A DNA stretch of 64,000 nt from Citrobacter freundii (GTDB taxonomy: Bacteria > Pseudomonadota > Gammaproteobacteria > Enterobacterales > Enterobacteriaceae). The notes below the pieces were generated by a model that did not search any database, was not told the DNA's origin, and saw only the letters and a list, made by a program, of their open reading frames with translations. Made by a program: the position numbers and the translations under genes. Location: positions 2,294,001 through 2,358,000 of the forward strand of contig NZ_CP099222.1 in the NCBI RefSeq assembly GCF_029717145.1. The letters are read 5' to 3'. Position 1 is the stretch's first letter; the number at the start of each line of letters is the position of its first letter. Of the stretch, positions 26,924-35,444 are shown piece by piece.

Positions 26924-26955
26924 CCTGGTGCTCATTCGCGAGCATCAGGCCTGTT
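26924..26955 (+). terminator. Probable terminator after the type I secretion operon
   Basis: CCTGGTGCTC and GAGCATCAGG pair with one mismatch around ATTCGC. The T-run after it is short, so termination may be incomplete. Confidence 0.55.
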
Positions 26956-27054
26956 TATGCCATTGCTGGTCGCCCTGCTTTCTTGTAACCTTCCCCTTCG
27001 CAAGCCTACTGCGTGCGTGAATGATTAATTTGCATCCCCTGAACTGGACTTCAT

Positions 27055-27342
27055 ATGAATGCTCATACTTCGAAAGACCCTTTACACGGCGTAACGCTTG
27101 AAATGCAGGTCACTGCGCTGGTTGACCGCTTTGGTTGGGCTGAGCTGAGCCAACTCATCAACATCAACTGTTTTAAAAACGATCCCAGCGTTAAATCCAG
27201 TTTAAAATTTCTGCGCCGCACGCCCTGGGCGCGCGCTGAAGTAGAAGCGTTGTATCTTGATTCCCTGAATGATGACGCCCCGGAAAACACCGAGTCACCG
27301 GACTTCGATCCCTGGGCTAATAGTCGCGCTAATAATAAATAA
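27055..27342 (+). CDS. VF530 family protein (DUF2132)
   Basis: A 95-residue protein with the family sequence [20 protein letters not shown] and [20 protein letters not shown]. Family members are small alpha-helical proteins proposed to bind DNA; the role is unknown. The C-terminus is acidic and probably disordered. The next gene (digH) starts 13 bases after its stop, so the two are likely co-transcribed. Confidence 0.85.
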   Translation: MNAHTSKDPLHGVTLEMQVTALVDRFGWAELSQLININCFKNDPSVKSSLKFLRRTPWARAEVEALYLDSLNDDAPENTESPDFDPWANSRANNK

Positions 27343-27354
27343 GAGCCCTTTCAG

Positions 27355-28722
27355 ATGTCTGCACCCGGTTTTATTTCAGGTCATTACCAGAAAAAGCTGG
27401 CGAATCTCGTCGCCCGTTCTCGCAACATACTGCCAATAACCAACGTGAAATGGTTCGCCGTGCTCGTCGGCAGCATGCTCTTACTCGGCAGTTGCTCTTC
27501 CGAGCCGCCGGTGCCGAAAACCTCGCCACAGCCGCCGTTAACCAAACCGCAGCGTAGTCAGGAGCCGATGCGTGGTGTCTGGCTGGCAACGGTTTCGCGC
27601 CTGGACTGGCCGCCGATCTCCTCGGTTAACGGCAGTTCGTCCGCCATCCGCATTAGCCAGCAGAAAAAAGCGCTGACGGACAAGCTGGATAATCTTAAGC
27701 GTCTTGGGATCAACACCGTGTTTTTCCAGGTCAAACCGGATGCCACCGCGCTATGGCAATCCAAAATTTTGCCGTGGTCAGATACCCTGACGGGCAAAAT
27801 TGGTGAAGATCCGGGTTACGATCCGCTGCAGTTTATGCTCGACGAAGCCCATAAGCGTGGGATGAGAGTCCATGCCTGGTTTAATCCGTATCGCGTTTCT
27901 GTCAACACCAAACCCGGAACGGTAACGGAATTAAATAATACCTTGTCCCAGAATCCATCCAGCGTCTTTGTTCTGCATCGGGACTGGATCCGCACGGCGG
28001 GTGAGCGTTTCGTCCTCGACCCGGGCATTCCTGAAGTCAGGGACTGGGTAACCAGCATCGTGGCGGAAGTGGTTGAGAATTATCCCGTCGACGGCGTGCA
28101 GTTTGATGACTACTTCTATACCGAATCACCCGGTTCTGCGCTCAACGACAGTCAGACCTTCAGAAAATATGGTCAAGGATTTGCCTCGAAAGCGGACTGG
28201 CGACGCCATAACACAGAAAAGCTCATTGCGCAGGTCTCGCAGACTATCAAGAAACTGAATCCTGAAGTGGAGTTCGGCGTCAGCCCGGCAGGCGTATGGC
28301 GTAACCGTTCGCACGACCCGGCGGGTTCCGACACGCGCGGTGCGGCGGCCTATGATGAATCCTATGCAGATACACGCCGCTGGGTTCAACTGGGCCTGCT
28401 GGATTACATCGCCCCACAGCTTTACTGGCCTTTTGCCCGGGATGCCGCGCGTTACGATGTGTTGGCAAAATGGTGGGCGAACGTGGTCAAGTCAACCAAC
28501 ACGCGCCTGTATATCGGGGTTGCGCTGTATAAGGTTGGTGAGCCGTCAAGAAAAGAGCCCGACTGGGCGGTTAACGGTGGTGTTCCGGAACTGAAAAAAC
28601 AGCTCGATATGAACGAGACTGAACCGCACATCAACGGTACGATCCTGTTCAGAGAGGATTACCTCAATCAACCCCAAACCCAGGATGCGGTAACCTATAT
28701 CCGCACCCGCTGGGGGCAGTAA
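27355..28722 (+). CDS. digH: Glycosyl hydrolase-like lipoprotein DigH (YddW)
   Basis: A 455-residue lipoprotein of the GH10-like/DUF187 family. E. coli DigH hydrolyses denuded peptidoglycan glycan strands. A membrane segment leads to the lipobox LLLGSC (Cys near residue 47). The catalytic TIM barrel follows, with GVWLATVSRLDWPP, FFQVKPDATALWQSK, the acidic GVQFDDYFYTESPG and SPAGVWRNRSHDP. The protein has about 30 residues before the signal segment; a GTG at 27445 is an alternative start, but no good ribosome site decides. It lies near ddp/osmC genes in K-12 as well, though with different neighbours. Confidence 0.9.
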   Translation: MSAPGFISGHYQKKLANLVARSRNILPITNVKWFAVLVGSMLLLGSCSSEPPVPKTSPQPPLTKPQRSQEPMRGVWLATVSRLDWPPISSVNGSSSAIRISQQKKALTDKLDNLKRLGINTVFFQVKPDATALWQSKILPWSDTLTGKIGEDPGYDPLQFMLDEAHKRGMRVHAWFNPYRVSVNTKPGTVTELNNTLSQNPSSVFVLHRDWIRTAGERFVLDPGIPEVRDWVTSIVAEVVENYPVDGVQFDDYFYTESPGSALNDSQTFRKYGQGFASKADWRRHNTEKLIAQVSQTIKKLNPEVEFGVSPAGVWRNRSHDPAGSDTRGAAAYDESYADTRRWVQLGLLDYIAPQLYWPFARDAARYDVLAKWWANVVKSTNTRLYIGVALYKVGEPSRKEPDWAVNGGVPELKKQLDMNETEPHINGTILFREDYLNQPQTQDAVTYIRTRWGQ

Positions 28723-28762
28723 TGTTGCCACTGTCCGCCGCTATGGCATCAAGCGGCGGATG

Positions 28763-29401
28763 TTAGTCGATACAGATGCACACCAGATGACCGCGCTGAA
28801 GCTGGATTGCCCCCTGCCGTTTGAGTCTGGCAAGGGTATCCATAACCGTGCTACGCGAAAGTCCGGTACGATCCCGAATGTATTGTGCTGCAGAGATCCT
28901 TTGTCTGATCTCCTCAGGTTCTTGTTGCAGCAGTTCGAGGTGTCCCCAGACCATATCTGTGGCACTCCGGCTGGTGATAAGGCGATCGCGTTGGCTCATT
29001 ACCTGGATAATGTAGGCTTCAACGACCGCTACCGACTCCCATAACTGATCGCGATTCACGACCGTCATAAAATCTGTTTTCTTGATAACGTGTGTCGTAC
29101 AAGGACTGACGGCCTCAATATCATAAAAATTTTGCCCGGTAGGAAGAAAAAACTCTGCCATTCCCAGCATTATCGGTGCCTGCTGGCTTGCCAGAATAAG
29201 ACCATCAATGCGACGTCTTATCACGATTCTCCCCTCTGTCAGCAGCCAAATTCCGTTCTCTCCCTGCGAGTCCATAATAAAAGACCCACTGCGATATAAG
29301 GATTGTGGTTCGGAAAGTGGTAATAATGCGTTGAAAAGTCGGGAAATATTTACCGCCAGAAGTTCTTCACTGCGACCTGATTGTTCGGGGGGATTTGTCA
29401 T
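28763..29401 (-). CDS. IprA/YaiV-like transcriptional regulator (second copy)
   Basis: About 212 residues with the same layout as the regulator at 15536: a CRP-like N-terminal domain (IWLLTEGRIVIRRRIDGLIL) and a C-terminal winged helix (RDRTGLSRSTVMDTLARLKR). The start at the ATG 29401 is preferred; the frame continues to a TTG at 29437. It is divergent from the YiaW/YiaV-like pair and convergent with digH. Together with the first copy it brackets the peroxidase secretion block, at 13 kb distance. The ligand is unknown. Confidence 0.78.
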   Translation of the reverse strand: MTNPPEQSGRSEELLAVNISRLFNALLPLSEPQSLYRSGSFIMDSQGENGIWLLTEGRIVIRRRIDGLILASQQAPIMLGMAEFFLPTGQNFYDIEAVSPCTTHVIKKTDFMTVVNRDQLWESVAVVEAYIIQVMSQRDRLITSRSATDMVWGHLELLQQEPEEIRQRISAAQYIRDRTGLSRSTVMDTLARLKRQGAIQLQRGHLVCICID

Positions 29402-29599
29402 AGCGTTCTCAAGATTATTTATATTGCCTCTCTTCAATAATTATCCTTCTGAACGGAAAAAGCAAATGAGGAAAATCCAATTTTGGATTGGCTTATATCG
29501 GATAATTTTCGAGAAAGTCTTATTTTATACTTTTAACATATTAACACTCTTTGCCATTAAAAATATGGCGATAATGTATCGCTAACAACGGGAGTTTTT

Positions 29600-29938
29600 A
29601 TGGTACTCAATTATATTGCATTAGCGATGCTCATTTTCGTGTTCTTAGTTATTTTTTATGGCGTACTGATTTTGCATGACATTCCCTATGAAATTGCCAA
29701 AAAGAGAAATCACCCACATCTGGATGCGATCCATGTAGCTGGTTGGGTAAGCCTGTTTACGCTACATGCGCTCTGGCCATTTCTGTGGATATGGGCAACG
29801 TTATACAGTGATAAACAGGGTTGGCATGGTCATGTCTCGCGTAATGACACGCAGGAACTTACCGCGCGGATCGCCTCACTGGAGAAAACACTCGAAAAAA
29901 TAGCACCCAGTAATGTGCAGGAATCGAAGGTGAATTGA
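29600..29938 (+). CDS. YiaW-like inner membrane protein (DUF3302)
   Basis: 112 residues with two membrane helices (about 5-27, and 48-70 around [18 protein letters not shown]) and a C-terminal coiled segment. It closely resembles E. coli YiaW. GGGAG precedes the ATG. It is followed by a YiaV-like adaptor, starting 2 bases after its stop, as in the E. coli yiaVW locus. The pair probably forms a two-component efflux module; the substrate is unknown. Confidence 0.85.
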   Translation: MVLNYIALAMLIFVFLVIFYGVLILHDIPYEIAKKRNHPHLDAIHVAGWVSLFTLHALWPFLWIWATLYSDKQGWHGHVSRNDTQELTARIASLEKTLEKIAPSNVQESKVN

Positions 29939-29940
29939 TC

Positions 29941-31080
29941 GTGGAAACATTATTAGTATTAAGTTACGCCGCTATTGTTTATGCCATTTTCAAGATATTT
30001 AAAGTACCGTTAAATAAATGGACAGTCCCTACAGCGGTTCTTGGTGGGATAGTTATGCTGGGCGCGTTAATTCTCACCATGAATTACAACCATCCCTATA
30101 CCGAGGATGCGCAAAAACTGGTAGTGGGTATTCCTGTTGTCCCACAGGTTACGGGCGTGGTGTCTGAAGTCACGGACAAAATTAATACACCGATCAAAAA
30201 AGGTGAGATTCTGTTTAAAATTGACCCTACCCGCTACAAAGCCAAACTGGAAAAACTGGAAGCGGACATTGTCACGGAAAAACATGACGTTATGGCGCTG
30301 GAAGAAAAACGCAACAGCGCGCGTCTTCAGTTTGAGCAGGCGAAAGCAGAGCGCGATAAGTATTACAAAAATTATCAGCGCTACCAGCAAGGAAGTCGGG
30401 CTAAGGTTAATCCCTTTACCGCCAATGATATTGATACCGCGCGTCAGGATTATCTGGCGCAGGATGCGGCGATGGATGCCGCCCATGCTGAATTGAACAG
30501 CATTCAAAAAGAACTCGACAGCAGTATTAATGGTCAAAATTCACAGATTGCCAGTTTACAGGCACAAATTGATGAGGCGCGATTCAATTATGAACAAACG
30601 ATTGTTCGTGCTCCAAGTGACGGTTATATCAGCCAACTCCTGGTGCGGCCCGGAACCTATGCCTCGAGGCTCCCTTTTAAACCCGTGATGGTATTTATTC
30701 CTGCCCACAAGAATCAAATTGTGGCGGCTTTCCGTCAGAACGCTATTTTACGTCTTAATGTAGGCGACGATGCAGAGATTGTTTTTAACGGGTTGCCGGG
30801 ACAGGTGATCGAAGGAAAAGTGGTGAACGTGGCCCCGGTAATCCCTACCGGAGCCTATTACGCCCAGGGCACGTTACAATCACTGAATATGGCGCCAGGA
30901 AGCAACAAAGTGCTTGTGAGCATTGATGTCGGTGAGAATCAGGCGGAACAGCAGTTGCCAGATGGCGTGGCCGCGCAGGTTGCGGTATATTCCGCACACC
31001 ATTTTGAAGCCTTGTCGTTGCTGCGAAAAATACTGTTGCGTATGACCAGTTGGATGCACTACCTGTATCTGGATCACTAA
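29941..31080 (+). CDS. YiaV-like HlyD family membrane fusion protein
   Basis: A 379-residue periplasmic adaptor: two N-terminal membrane segments (about 3-20, and 27-47), lipoyl motif ending [13 protein letters not shown], a coiled coil (about 95-205), second lipoyl motif [20 protein letters not shown], and the C-terminal signature [13 protein letters not shown] shared with E. coli YiaV. The GTG at 29941 fits the K-12 start and has AAGG upstream; a TTG two codons earlier is less likely. It forms an operon with the YiaW-like gene, divergent from the second IprA-like regulator. Confidence 0.88.
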   Translation: METLLVLSYAAIVYAIFKIFKVPLNKWTVPTAVLGGIVMLGALILTMNYNHPYTEDAQKLVVGIPVVPQVTGVVSEVTDKINTPIKKGEILFKIDPTRYKAKLEKLEADIVTEKHDVMALEEKRNSARLQFEQAKAERDKYYKNYQRYQQGSRAKVNPFTANDIDTARQDYLAQDAAMDAAHAELNSIQKELDSSINGQNSQIASLQAQIDEARFNYEQTIVRAPSDGYISQLLVRPGTYASRLPFKPVMVFIPAHKNQIVAAFRQNAILRLNVGDDAEIVFNGLPGQVIEGKVVNVAPVIPTGAYYAQGTLQSLNMAPGSNKVLVSIDVGENQAEQQLPDGVAAQVAVYSAHHFEALSLLRKILLRMTSWMHYLYLDH

Positions 31081-31128
31081 TGGCGTATTCGGGCGCAGAC
31101 GTTGCGCCCGAATACCAGTTTTGCGGAA

Positions 31129-33072
31129 TCAGGCCGCGGCTGGTTCAGGCAATTTGAATGTCGAAACCAGCAGCGCTAACTGCTCGGCCTCTTCTTTAAG
31201 CACCTGGGTACGTGCGGCAGCGTCATCGATTAATGACGCATTCTGCTGCACGGTGCTGTCCATTTCAGTTACCGCCAACGTGACTTCTGAAACACCTTTG
31301 CGTTGTTCTTCCCCCGCTACGCGAATTTCACCCATCAACTGGCGTACCTGCCGCACATTGCTGACCAGTTCTTCCAGCCGTTCGCCGGCAGTGTGAATTT
31401 GCTGACTGCTGCTGCCCACATGAGACACCGACTCATCAATCAACGCTTTGATTTCCTGAGCGGCTGTAGCGCTGCGCTGTGCCAGCGTACGAACTTCAGA
31501 GGCGACAACGGCAAATCCTCTCCCCGCATCGCCCGCGCGAGCGGCCTCAACGGCAGCGTTCAGGGCCAGAATGTTGGTCTGGAAAGCAATGCTATCGATC
31601 ACCGCGACAATTTCTACCATTCTGCCGGATGAACCGCTGACGTTATCCATGGTGGAGATCACCCCCTGCATCACATCGCCGCAGCGGTTGGCCGTTTGCG
31701 CGGTATTGTCGGATAACTCATCTGCCAGCTGCGTATTGCTCGCATTTTGATGAACGGTCGCATTTAACTGTTCCATTGCCGCTGAACTTTCTTCCAGCGC
31801 CGCTGCCTGCTGCGTCACCCGTGAAGAGAGCTCCATATTGCTGTCTGCCAGGCTGACCGCGTTATTGGCGACCACCACGCTGCTGCTTCTGACGGTAATC
31901 AGGATGGCCGCGATTTTATCGACAAACAGATTAAACGCCTCCGCGATGGCTGAAATCTCATCTTTGCCGCGGACATCGAGACGACGGGTCAAATCACCTT
32001 CGCCCTGCGCAATATCATCCAGAGCGCGACGCGTATCGTCCAGACGCGAGATCAGTCTGCGCACCACCAGCCAGGAGCCCACCAGCAGAACCGTCATAAT
32101 CGGGATCAACACTTCCAGGACGTCCTGCATCATCACTTTGGCAAGGCCAACAATGCGTGATTCTGGCGTGACCAGGCCCACCACCCAGCCGGTGTCCGCC
32201 ATCGGGAACAGCATCACTCGCGACGGTGTATTCAGCACGCCATCGTTTTCCAGCGTAATGGTTTTCACCCCGTCGGCAACGCGAAGCGACTTCAGGCCAT
32301 TTTCGACCGGAGCCAGCCATTGCGCACTGCGGGACAGATCGCTAAATGTTTTCTGTTTTGCGTTATCGGCCTGCGGGAAGTACAGGATTTGTCCCTGTTT
32401 ATCGACCACAAACGCATAGCCACCGGTGCTGTTGCCCTGCTGCTGCATAAAGGTCGCGACGTTATCCAGACGAATATCGGTGGTCGCTACTCCGGCAAAC
32501 GTGCCCGAGTGCTGGTATGGGATACTGCAGGTCACCATATTGACGCCAGAACTGGCATCCTGATAAACATCAGACCACAAACAACTGTTGTGCGAATGCC
32601 CTTTGGCATGCTGATACCAGCTTTCGTTGTGATAGCCATTTGAACCTTCGGCGTTATAGTCGTTGGAAAAATCCAGTTTTCCCTCCGCGTTACGCGCCCA
32701 GAAAAAGCTGCGCTTCTCCACGCCCGGAGTGAAAGCATTTGGCTCCGGCCAGATCCCGCCGCCGGTAATAATCGAATTCTTATCCTCGCCAATCAGGTGC
32801 GGCACCACGCTTTGGTACAGGGATTCATCGTTAGGTAATACTTCAGCCAGACGTGACAGACTAACGGTCTCGCCCTCAATACGCGATAACACGGTACTCA
32901 GTTGGCGGGTTAACCCTTGCCCCGTCTCTTCGATCAGGGCGGTGTTGATCTCAACAACCCTGGGCTGACCGCGCCAGAGCATAATCGCGACAATCACCAG
33001 GGTGGTGACGGCAAGCAGCAGAATGCCGCCAATGGTTAAACGCGTGGAAATACGAGTAGGATACCAGGCCAT
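31129..33072 (-). CDS. Methyl-accepting chemotaxis protein with dCache sensor
   Basis: A 647-residue chemoreceptor. TM1 (about 12-33) and TM2 (about 320-345) enclose a large periplasmic double-Cache domain ([36 protein letters not shown]). HAMP follows ([16 protein letters not shown]), then the signalling domain with the strictly conserved hairpin [19 protein letters not shown]. The C-terminus ends in PEPAAA and lacks the NWETF-type CheR-docking pentapeptide, so methylation must rely on other receptors. dCache sensors usually bind amino acids or organic acids; the ligand here is unknown. It lies alone. Confidence 0.93.
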   Translation of the reverse strand: MAWYPTRISTRLTIGGILLLAVTTLVIVAIMLWRGQPRVVEINTALIEETGQGLTRQLSTVLSRIEGETVSLSRLAEVLPNDESLYQSVVPHLIGEDKNSIITGGGIWPEPNAFTPGVEKRSFFWARNAEGKLDFSNDYNAEGSNGYHNESWYQHAKGHSHNSCLWSDVYQDASSGVNMVTCSIPYQHSGTFAGVATTDIRLDNVATFMQQQGNSTGGYAFVVDKQGQILYFPQADNAKQKTFSDLSRSAQWLAPVENGLKSLRVADGVKTITLENDGVLNTPSRVMLFPMADTGWVVGLVTPESRIVGLAKVMMQDVLEVLIPIMTVLLVGSWLVVRRLISRLDDTRRALDDIAQGEGDLTRRLDVRGKDEISAIAEAFNLFVDKIAAILITVRSSSVVVANNAVSLADSNMELSSRVTQQAAALEESSAAMEQLNATVHQNASNTQLADELSDNTAQTANRCGDVMQGVISTMDNVSGSSGRMVEIVAVIDSIAFQTNILALNAAVEAARAGDAGRGFAVVASEVRTLAQRSATAAQEIKALIDESVSHVGSSSQQIHTAGERLEELVSNVRQVRQLMGEIRVAGEEQRKGVSEVTLAVTEMDSTVQQNASLIDDAAARTQVLKEEAEQLALLVSTFKLPEPAAA

Positions 33073-33167
33073 ACAAACTCCTTCTGCAAAAGGCTAACTT
33101 TTAAGCAGTATCGGCACGGGTGTTTATATCTTTATGATGATTTATCAGAGGATGTGAAAATATATAT

Positions 33168-33180
33168 GTGACACTGTCAC
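33168..33180. other. matS: MatP binding site of the Ter macrodomain
   Basis: GTGACACTGTCAC is a perfect match to GTGACRNYGTCAC. It lies in the short gap between the chemoreceptor gene and hdeB-like terminator. MatP binding to such sites organises the terminus region; this agrees with dif and Ter in the same window. Confidence 0.85.
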
Positions 33181-33186
33181 GTATAG

Positions 33187-33214
33187 CAAAACCCAGCACT
33201 GTGGCTGGGTTTTA
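33187..33214 (-). terminator. Terminator of the hdeB-like gene
   Basis: AAAACCCAGC and GCTGGGTTTT form a 10-bp stem with flanking T-runs on both strands, so it can work in both directions. It lies 15 bases after the hdeB-like stop. Confidence 0.85.
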
Positions 33215-33228
33215 ATAAGTGTTTAATC

Positions 33229-33558
33229 TTATTTAGATAATTCTTTTTTGATCTCGGCTTTTATTTTACTTAATTCACTCTGTGGATTTTTTTTGCACAT
33301 TTCAATGGTCAGGGGAACCGCAGTAGTGATCGTTTCGTTATAGTCTACGTAGTCACCCCCTTTGAAGTCTTCATCTTCGTTCAGCACCCAGAAGGCAACC
33401 GGCGCCATGGTTTGTGGGTTCAAATCAATAAACTCCTGGCAGCTCATCCCTTTAGGCGTCACTTCAGTTTTTGTGGTCTCAGTTGCTGCATTGACGCTGA
33501 CACTGGTTAACAACGCGGCAACCAGAATACCTGCGGTAGAAAGGGAGAATTTATTCAT
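33229..33558 (-). CDS. hdeB: HdeB-like periplasmic acid-stress chaperone
   Basis: 109 residues: signal peptide 1-24 (ending VNAA), then a mature domain with the HdeB hallmark SCQEFIDLNPQTMAPVAFWVL and a second Cys in EMCKKNPQ; the two cysteines form the conserved disulfide. HdeA/HdeB are periplasmic chaperones that activate at low pH. E. coli carries hdeAB as a pair in the acid fitness island. Here the gene is alone with its own terminator. It is closer to HdeB than to HdeA. Confidence 0.88.
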   Translation of the reverse strand: MNKFSLSTAGILVAALLTSVSVNAATETTKTEVTPKGMSCQEFIDLNPQTMAPVAFWVLNEDEDFKGGDYVDYNETITTAVPLTIEMCKKNPQSELSKIKAEIKKELSK

Positions 33559-33959
33559 TGTAGTACTCCATTTATAATATAGATAATATCTACACTTGCG
33601 CTTTAAACCGTTAATGTAGCTCGGGAAAAAATAATACCCCTACTATTAAAAGAATAAAGATGATGGTCGTTTATATGGCTGAAATTTATATTTCGGGTTA
33701 CCAATTCTGATGTCAGTGGGGAAAATATCGCTCACAATGTGATCGTCCCGACGAAATCCACCGATTCATACCCCGCTTTCCCTACCGTTGCACCAAAACT
33801 GAACTACGCTGCACAAATGTTGATCATTGGTTAATAAAATTACGCATTATTTAACAAATGGCGCCAGTAAACCGGGGGCGCAGACATGGCACGCGTCCTG
33901 CATTGTTAATCCAGTAACAACGACACGGCATCTGACAGGCAACTAACAGCGAGACGGTA
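33559..33959. other. Intergenic control region, hdeB-like / rpiR-type gene
   Basis: 400 bases between divergent genes; no ORF or RNA recognised. An A+T-rich segment near 33820-33860 (with TTGGTTAATAAAATTACG) could be bound by the downstream RpiR-type regulator, but no clear dyad decides. Confidence 0.4.
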
Positions 33960-34826
33960 ATGACACCAAAACCTGAATTATTCGCCCGCGTAGAACATAC
34001 CTTCAGCCAGCTTACGCCGAGTGAAAAGCGTGTTGCCGGTTGGCTGTTAGCACACGCTGCGCAGATCCCGTTTGAAACTGCAGACGGCATTGCTAAGGCC
34101 ACGGGAACCAGTGGCATTACCGTTGGACGCTATCTGCGCAAACTGGGTTTTCGCAATCTGGAAGATGCTAAAGCCAGCCTGCGCGAACTACCTGTTATCC
34201 CCTATCAGCCGTGGGGAATGAATGAACGGCTTGATTCCTGGCACCAGCAGCAACGTCTGCCGGACCGGGCGCAGCAGTCGCTGCTGCTGGAAATTGATGC
34301 CATTACCCATGTTTATCAACTGGCGCAAAGCGACACATTTTTACGCATTGCGCAACAGCTGGCACACGCCGAGGCCGTGTATATCCTCGGCATTCAGTCG
34401 ACCCGCGGGATTGCCAACGCCTTTTTCAGCCATCTGGAATACCTGCGACCCAAAGTCAGTTACTCCGAGGGCTTGTCCGGAAGCTGGGTTGAGTCACTGA
34501 ATTCAGGGTTTGACCAGCCGTATGTGGTGATAACCGATATGCGCGCCTACTCGGCAACATCACGACAATATTGCCGGGTCGCCCGCGACCGCCACATTCC
34601 GCTGGCGCTGATAACCGATGTCTGGTGTCCGTGGGCCAGAGACTACGGTATTGATTTACTCCAGGTGAAAACCGACACCGGGCATTTCTGGGACTCCCTT
34701 GCCCCCGTCAGCTGTCTGTTCAACTTATTACTCTCCGCGGTGGTGGCGCAACTGGGCGACGCTCTCGCCGGGCGCCTGCAAACCAATCGCCAACTCCAAC
34801 AGCAGTTTGGTCAATTCGAACAATAA
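33960..34826 (+). CDS. MurR/RpiR family transcriptional regulator of the ddp operon
   Basis: A 288-residue regulator: N-terminal HTH_6 domain (about 1-77, ETADGIAKATGTSGITVGRY) and C-terminal SIS sugar-isomerase-like ligand domain (about 120-260, VYILGIQSTRGIANAFFSHL). It lies 14 bases before ddpX on the same strand, so it probably controls the ddp genes. The K-12 ddp operon has no such regulator beside it as far as I recall. SIS domains usually bind phosphosugars; MurR senses MurNAc-6-phosphate, so a cell-wall-derived effector is plausible here. Confidence 0.88.
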   Translation: MTPKPELFARVEHTFSQLTPSEKRVAGWLLAHAAQIPFETADGIAKATGTSGITVGRYLRKLGFRNLEDAKASLRELPVIPYQPWGMNERLDSWHQQQRLPDRAQQSLLLEIDAITHVYQLAQSDTFLRIAQQLAHAEAVYILGIQSTRGIANAFFSHLEYLRPKVSYSEGLSGSWVESLNSGFDQPYVVITDMRAYSATSRQYCRVARDRHIPLALITDVWCPWARDYGIDLLQVKTDTGHFWDSLAPVSCLFNLLLSAVVAQLGDALAGRLQTNRQLQQQFGQFEQ

Positions 34827-34840
34827 ACAGGAATCGTGCT

Positions 34841-35428
34841 ATGCCAGAAACCTCTGTTCTGGTCGATCTGTCGGTGATCTTTCCGTCACTGCATATCGAT
34901 CTCAAATACGCTACCCGCGATAACATTACCGGCGCACCCGTCTACCGGGAAGCGCGCTGCCTGTTACACACCGATGCGGTCACGGGACTGGCCAAAAGCA
35001 TCAGCATTGCGAAACTGGCGGGCCTGAATCTGGTGGTGTACGACGCTTATCGTCCGCAGCAGGCGCAGGCGATGCTATGGAATGCCTGCCCGGATCCGCA
35101 GTACGTTGTCGATGTCGCGATTGGCTCCAATCACAGCCGTGGCACGGCCATTGACGTCACGCTGATGGACGAACGTGGCAATATCCTCGATATGGGGGCC
35201 GATTTTGATGAAATGCACGATCGTTCCCACGCCTGGCATCCTTCCGTTGCGCCACCCGCACAGCGTAATCGACTGATGCTGAATGCCATTATGTCCGGTG
35301 GCGGTTTTGTCGGGATCAGCAGCGAATGGTGGCATTTTGAATTACCAGACGCAACTCGTTACCCCCTGCTTGATGACTGTATTGCGTGTTTCCCTGCCCC
35401 CCAAATAACAACACCACACCCCCTTTAA
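34841..35428 (+). CDS. ddpX: D-alanyl-D-alanine dipeptidase DdpX (VanX family)
   Basis: A 195-residue zinc dipeptidase that cleaves D-Ala-D-Ala into D-alanine for use as carbon source. The metal ligands and catalytic Glu are visible: SNHSRGTAIDVTL (His and Asp) and SSEWWHFEL (Glu and His). It has no signal peptide, so it acts in the cytosol on dipeptide imported by DdpABCDF. The length fits the family. In K-12 the gene is RpoS-dependent. ddpA follows after 16 bases. Confidence 0.95.
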   Translation: MPETSVLVDLSVIFPSLHIDLKYATRDNITGAPVYREARCLLHTDAVTGLAKSISIAKLAGLNLVVYDAYRPQQAQAMLWNACPDPQYVVDVAIGSNHSRGTAIDVTLMDERGNILDMGADFDEMHDRSHAWHPSVAPPAQRNRLMLNAIMSGGGFVGISSEWWHFELPDATRYPLLDDCIACFPAPQITTPHPL

Positions 35429-35444
35429 TTTCTGGAGCCTGGTT

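Noticed and set aside
33730..33750. CRP site near TCACAATGTGA
   Set aside because: The half-sites are in the inverted order and too close (TCACA before TGTGA) for CRP binding.
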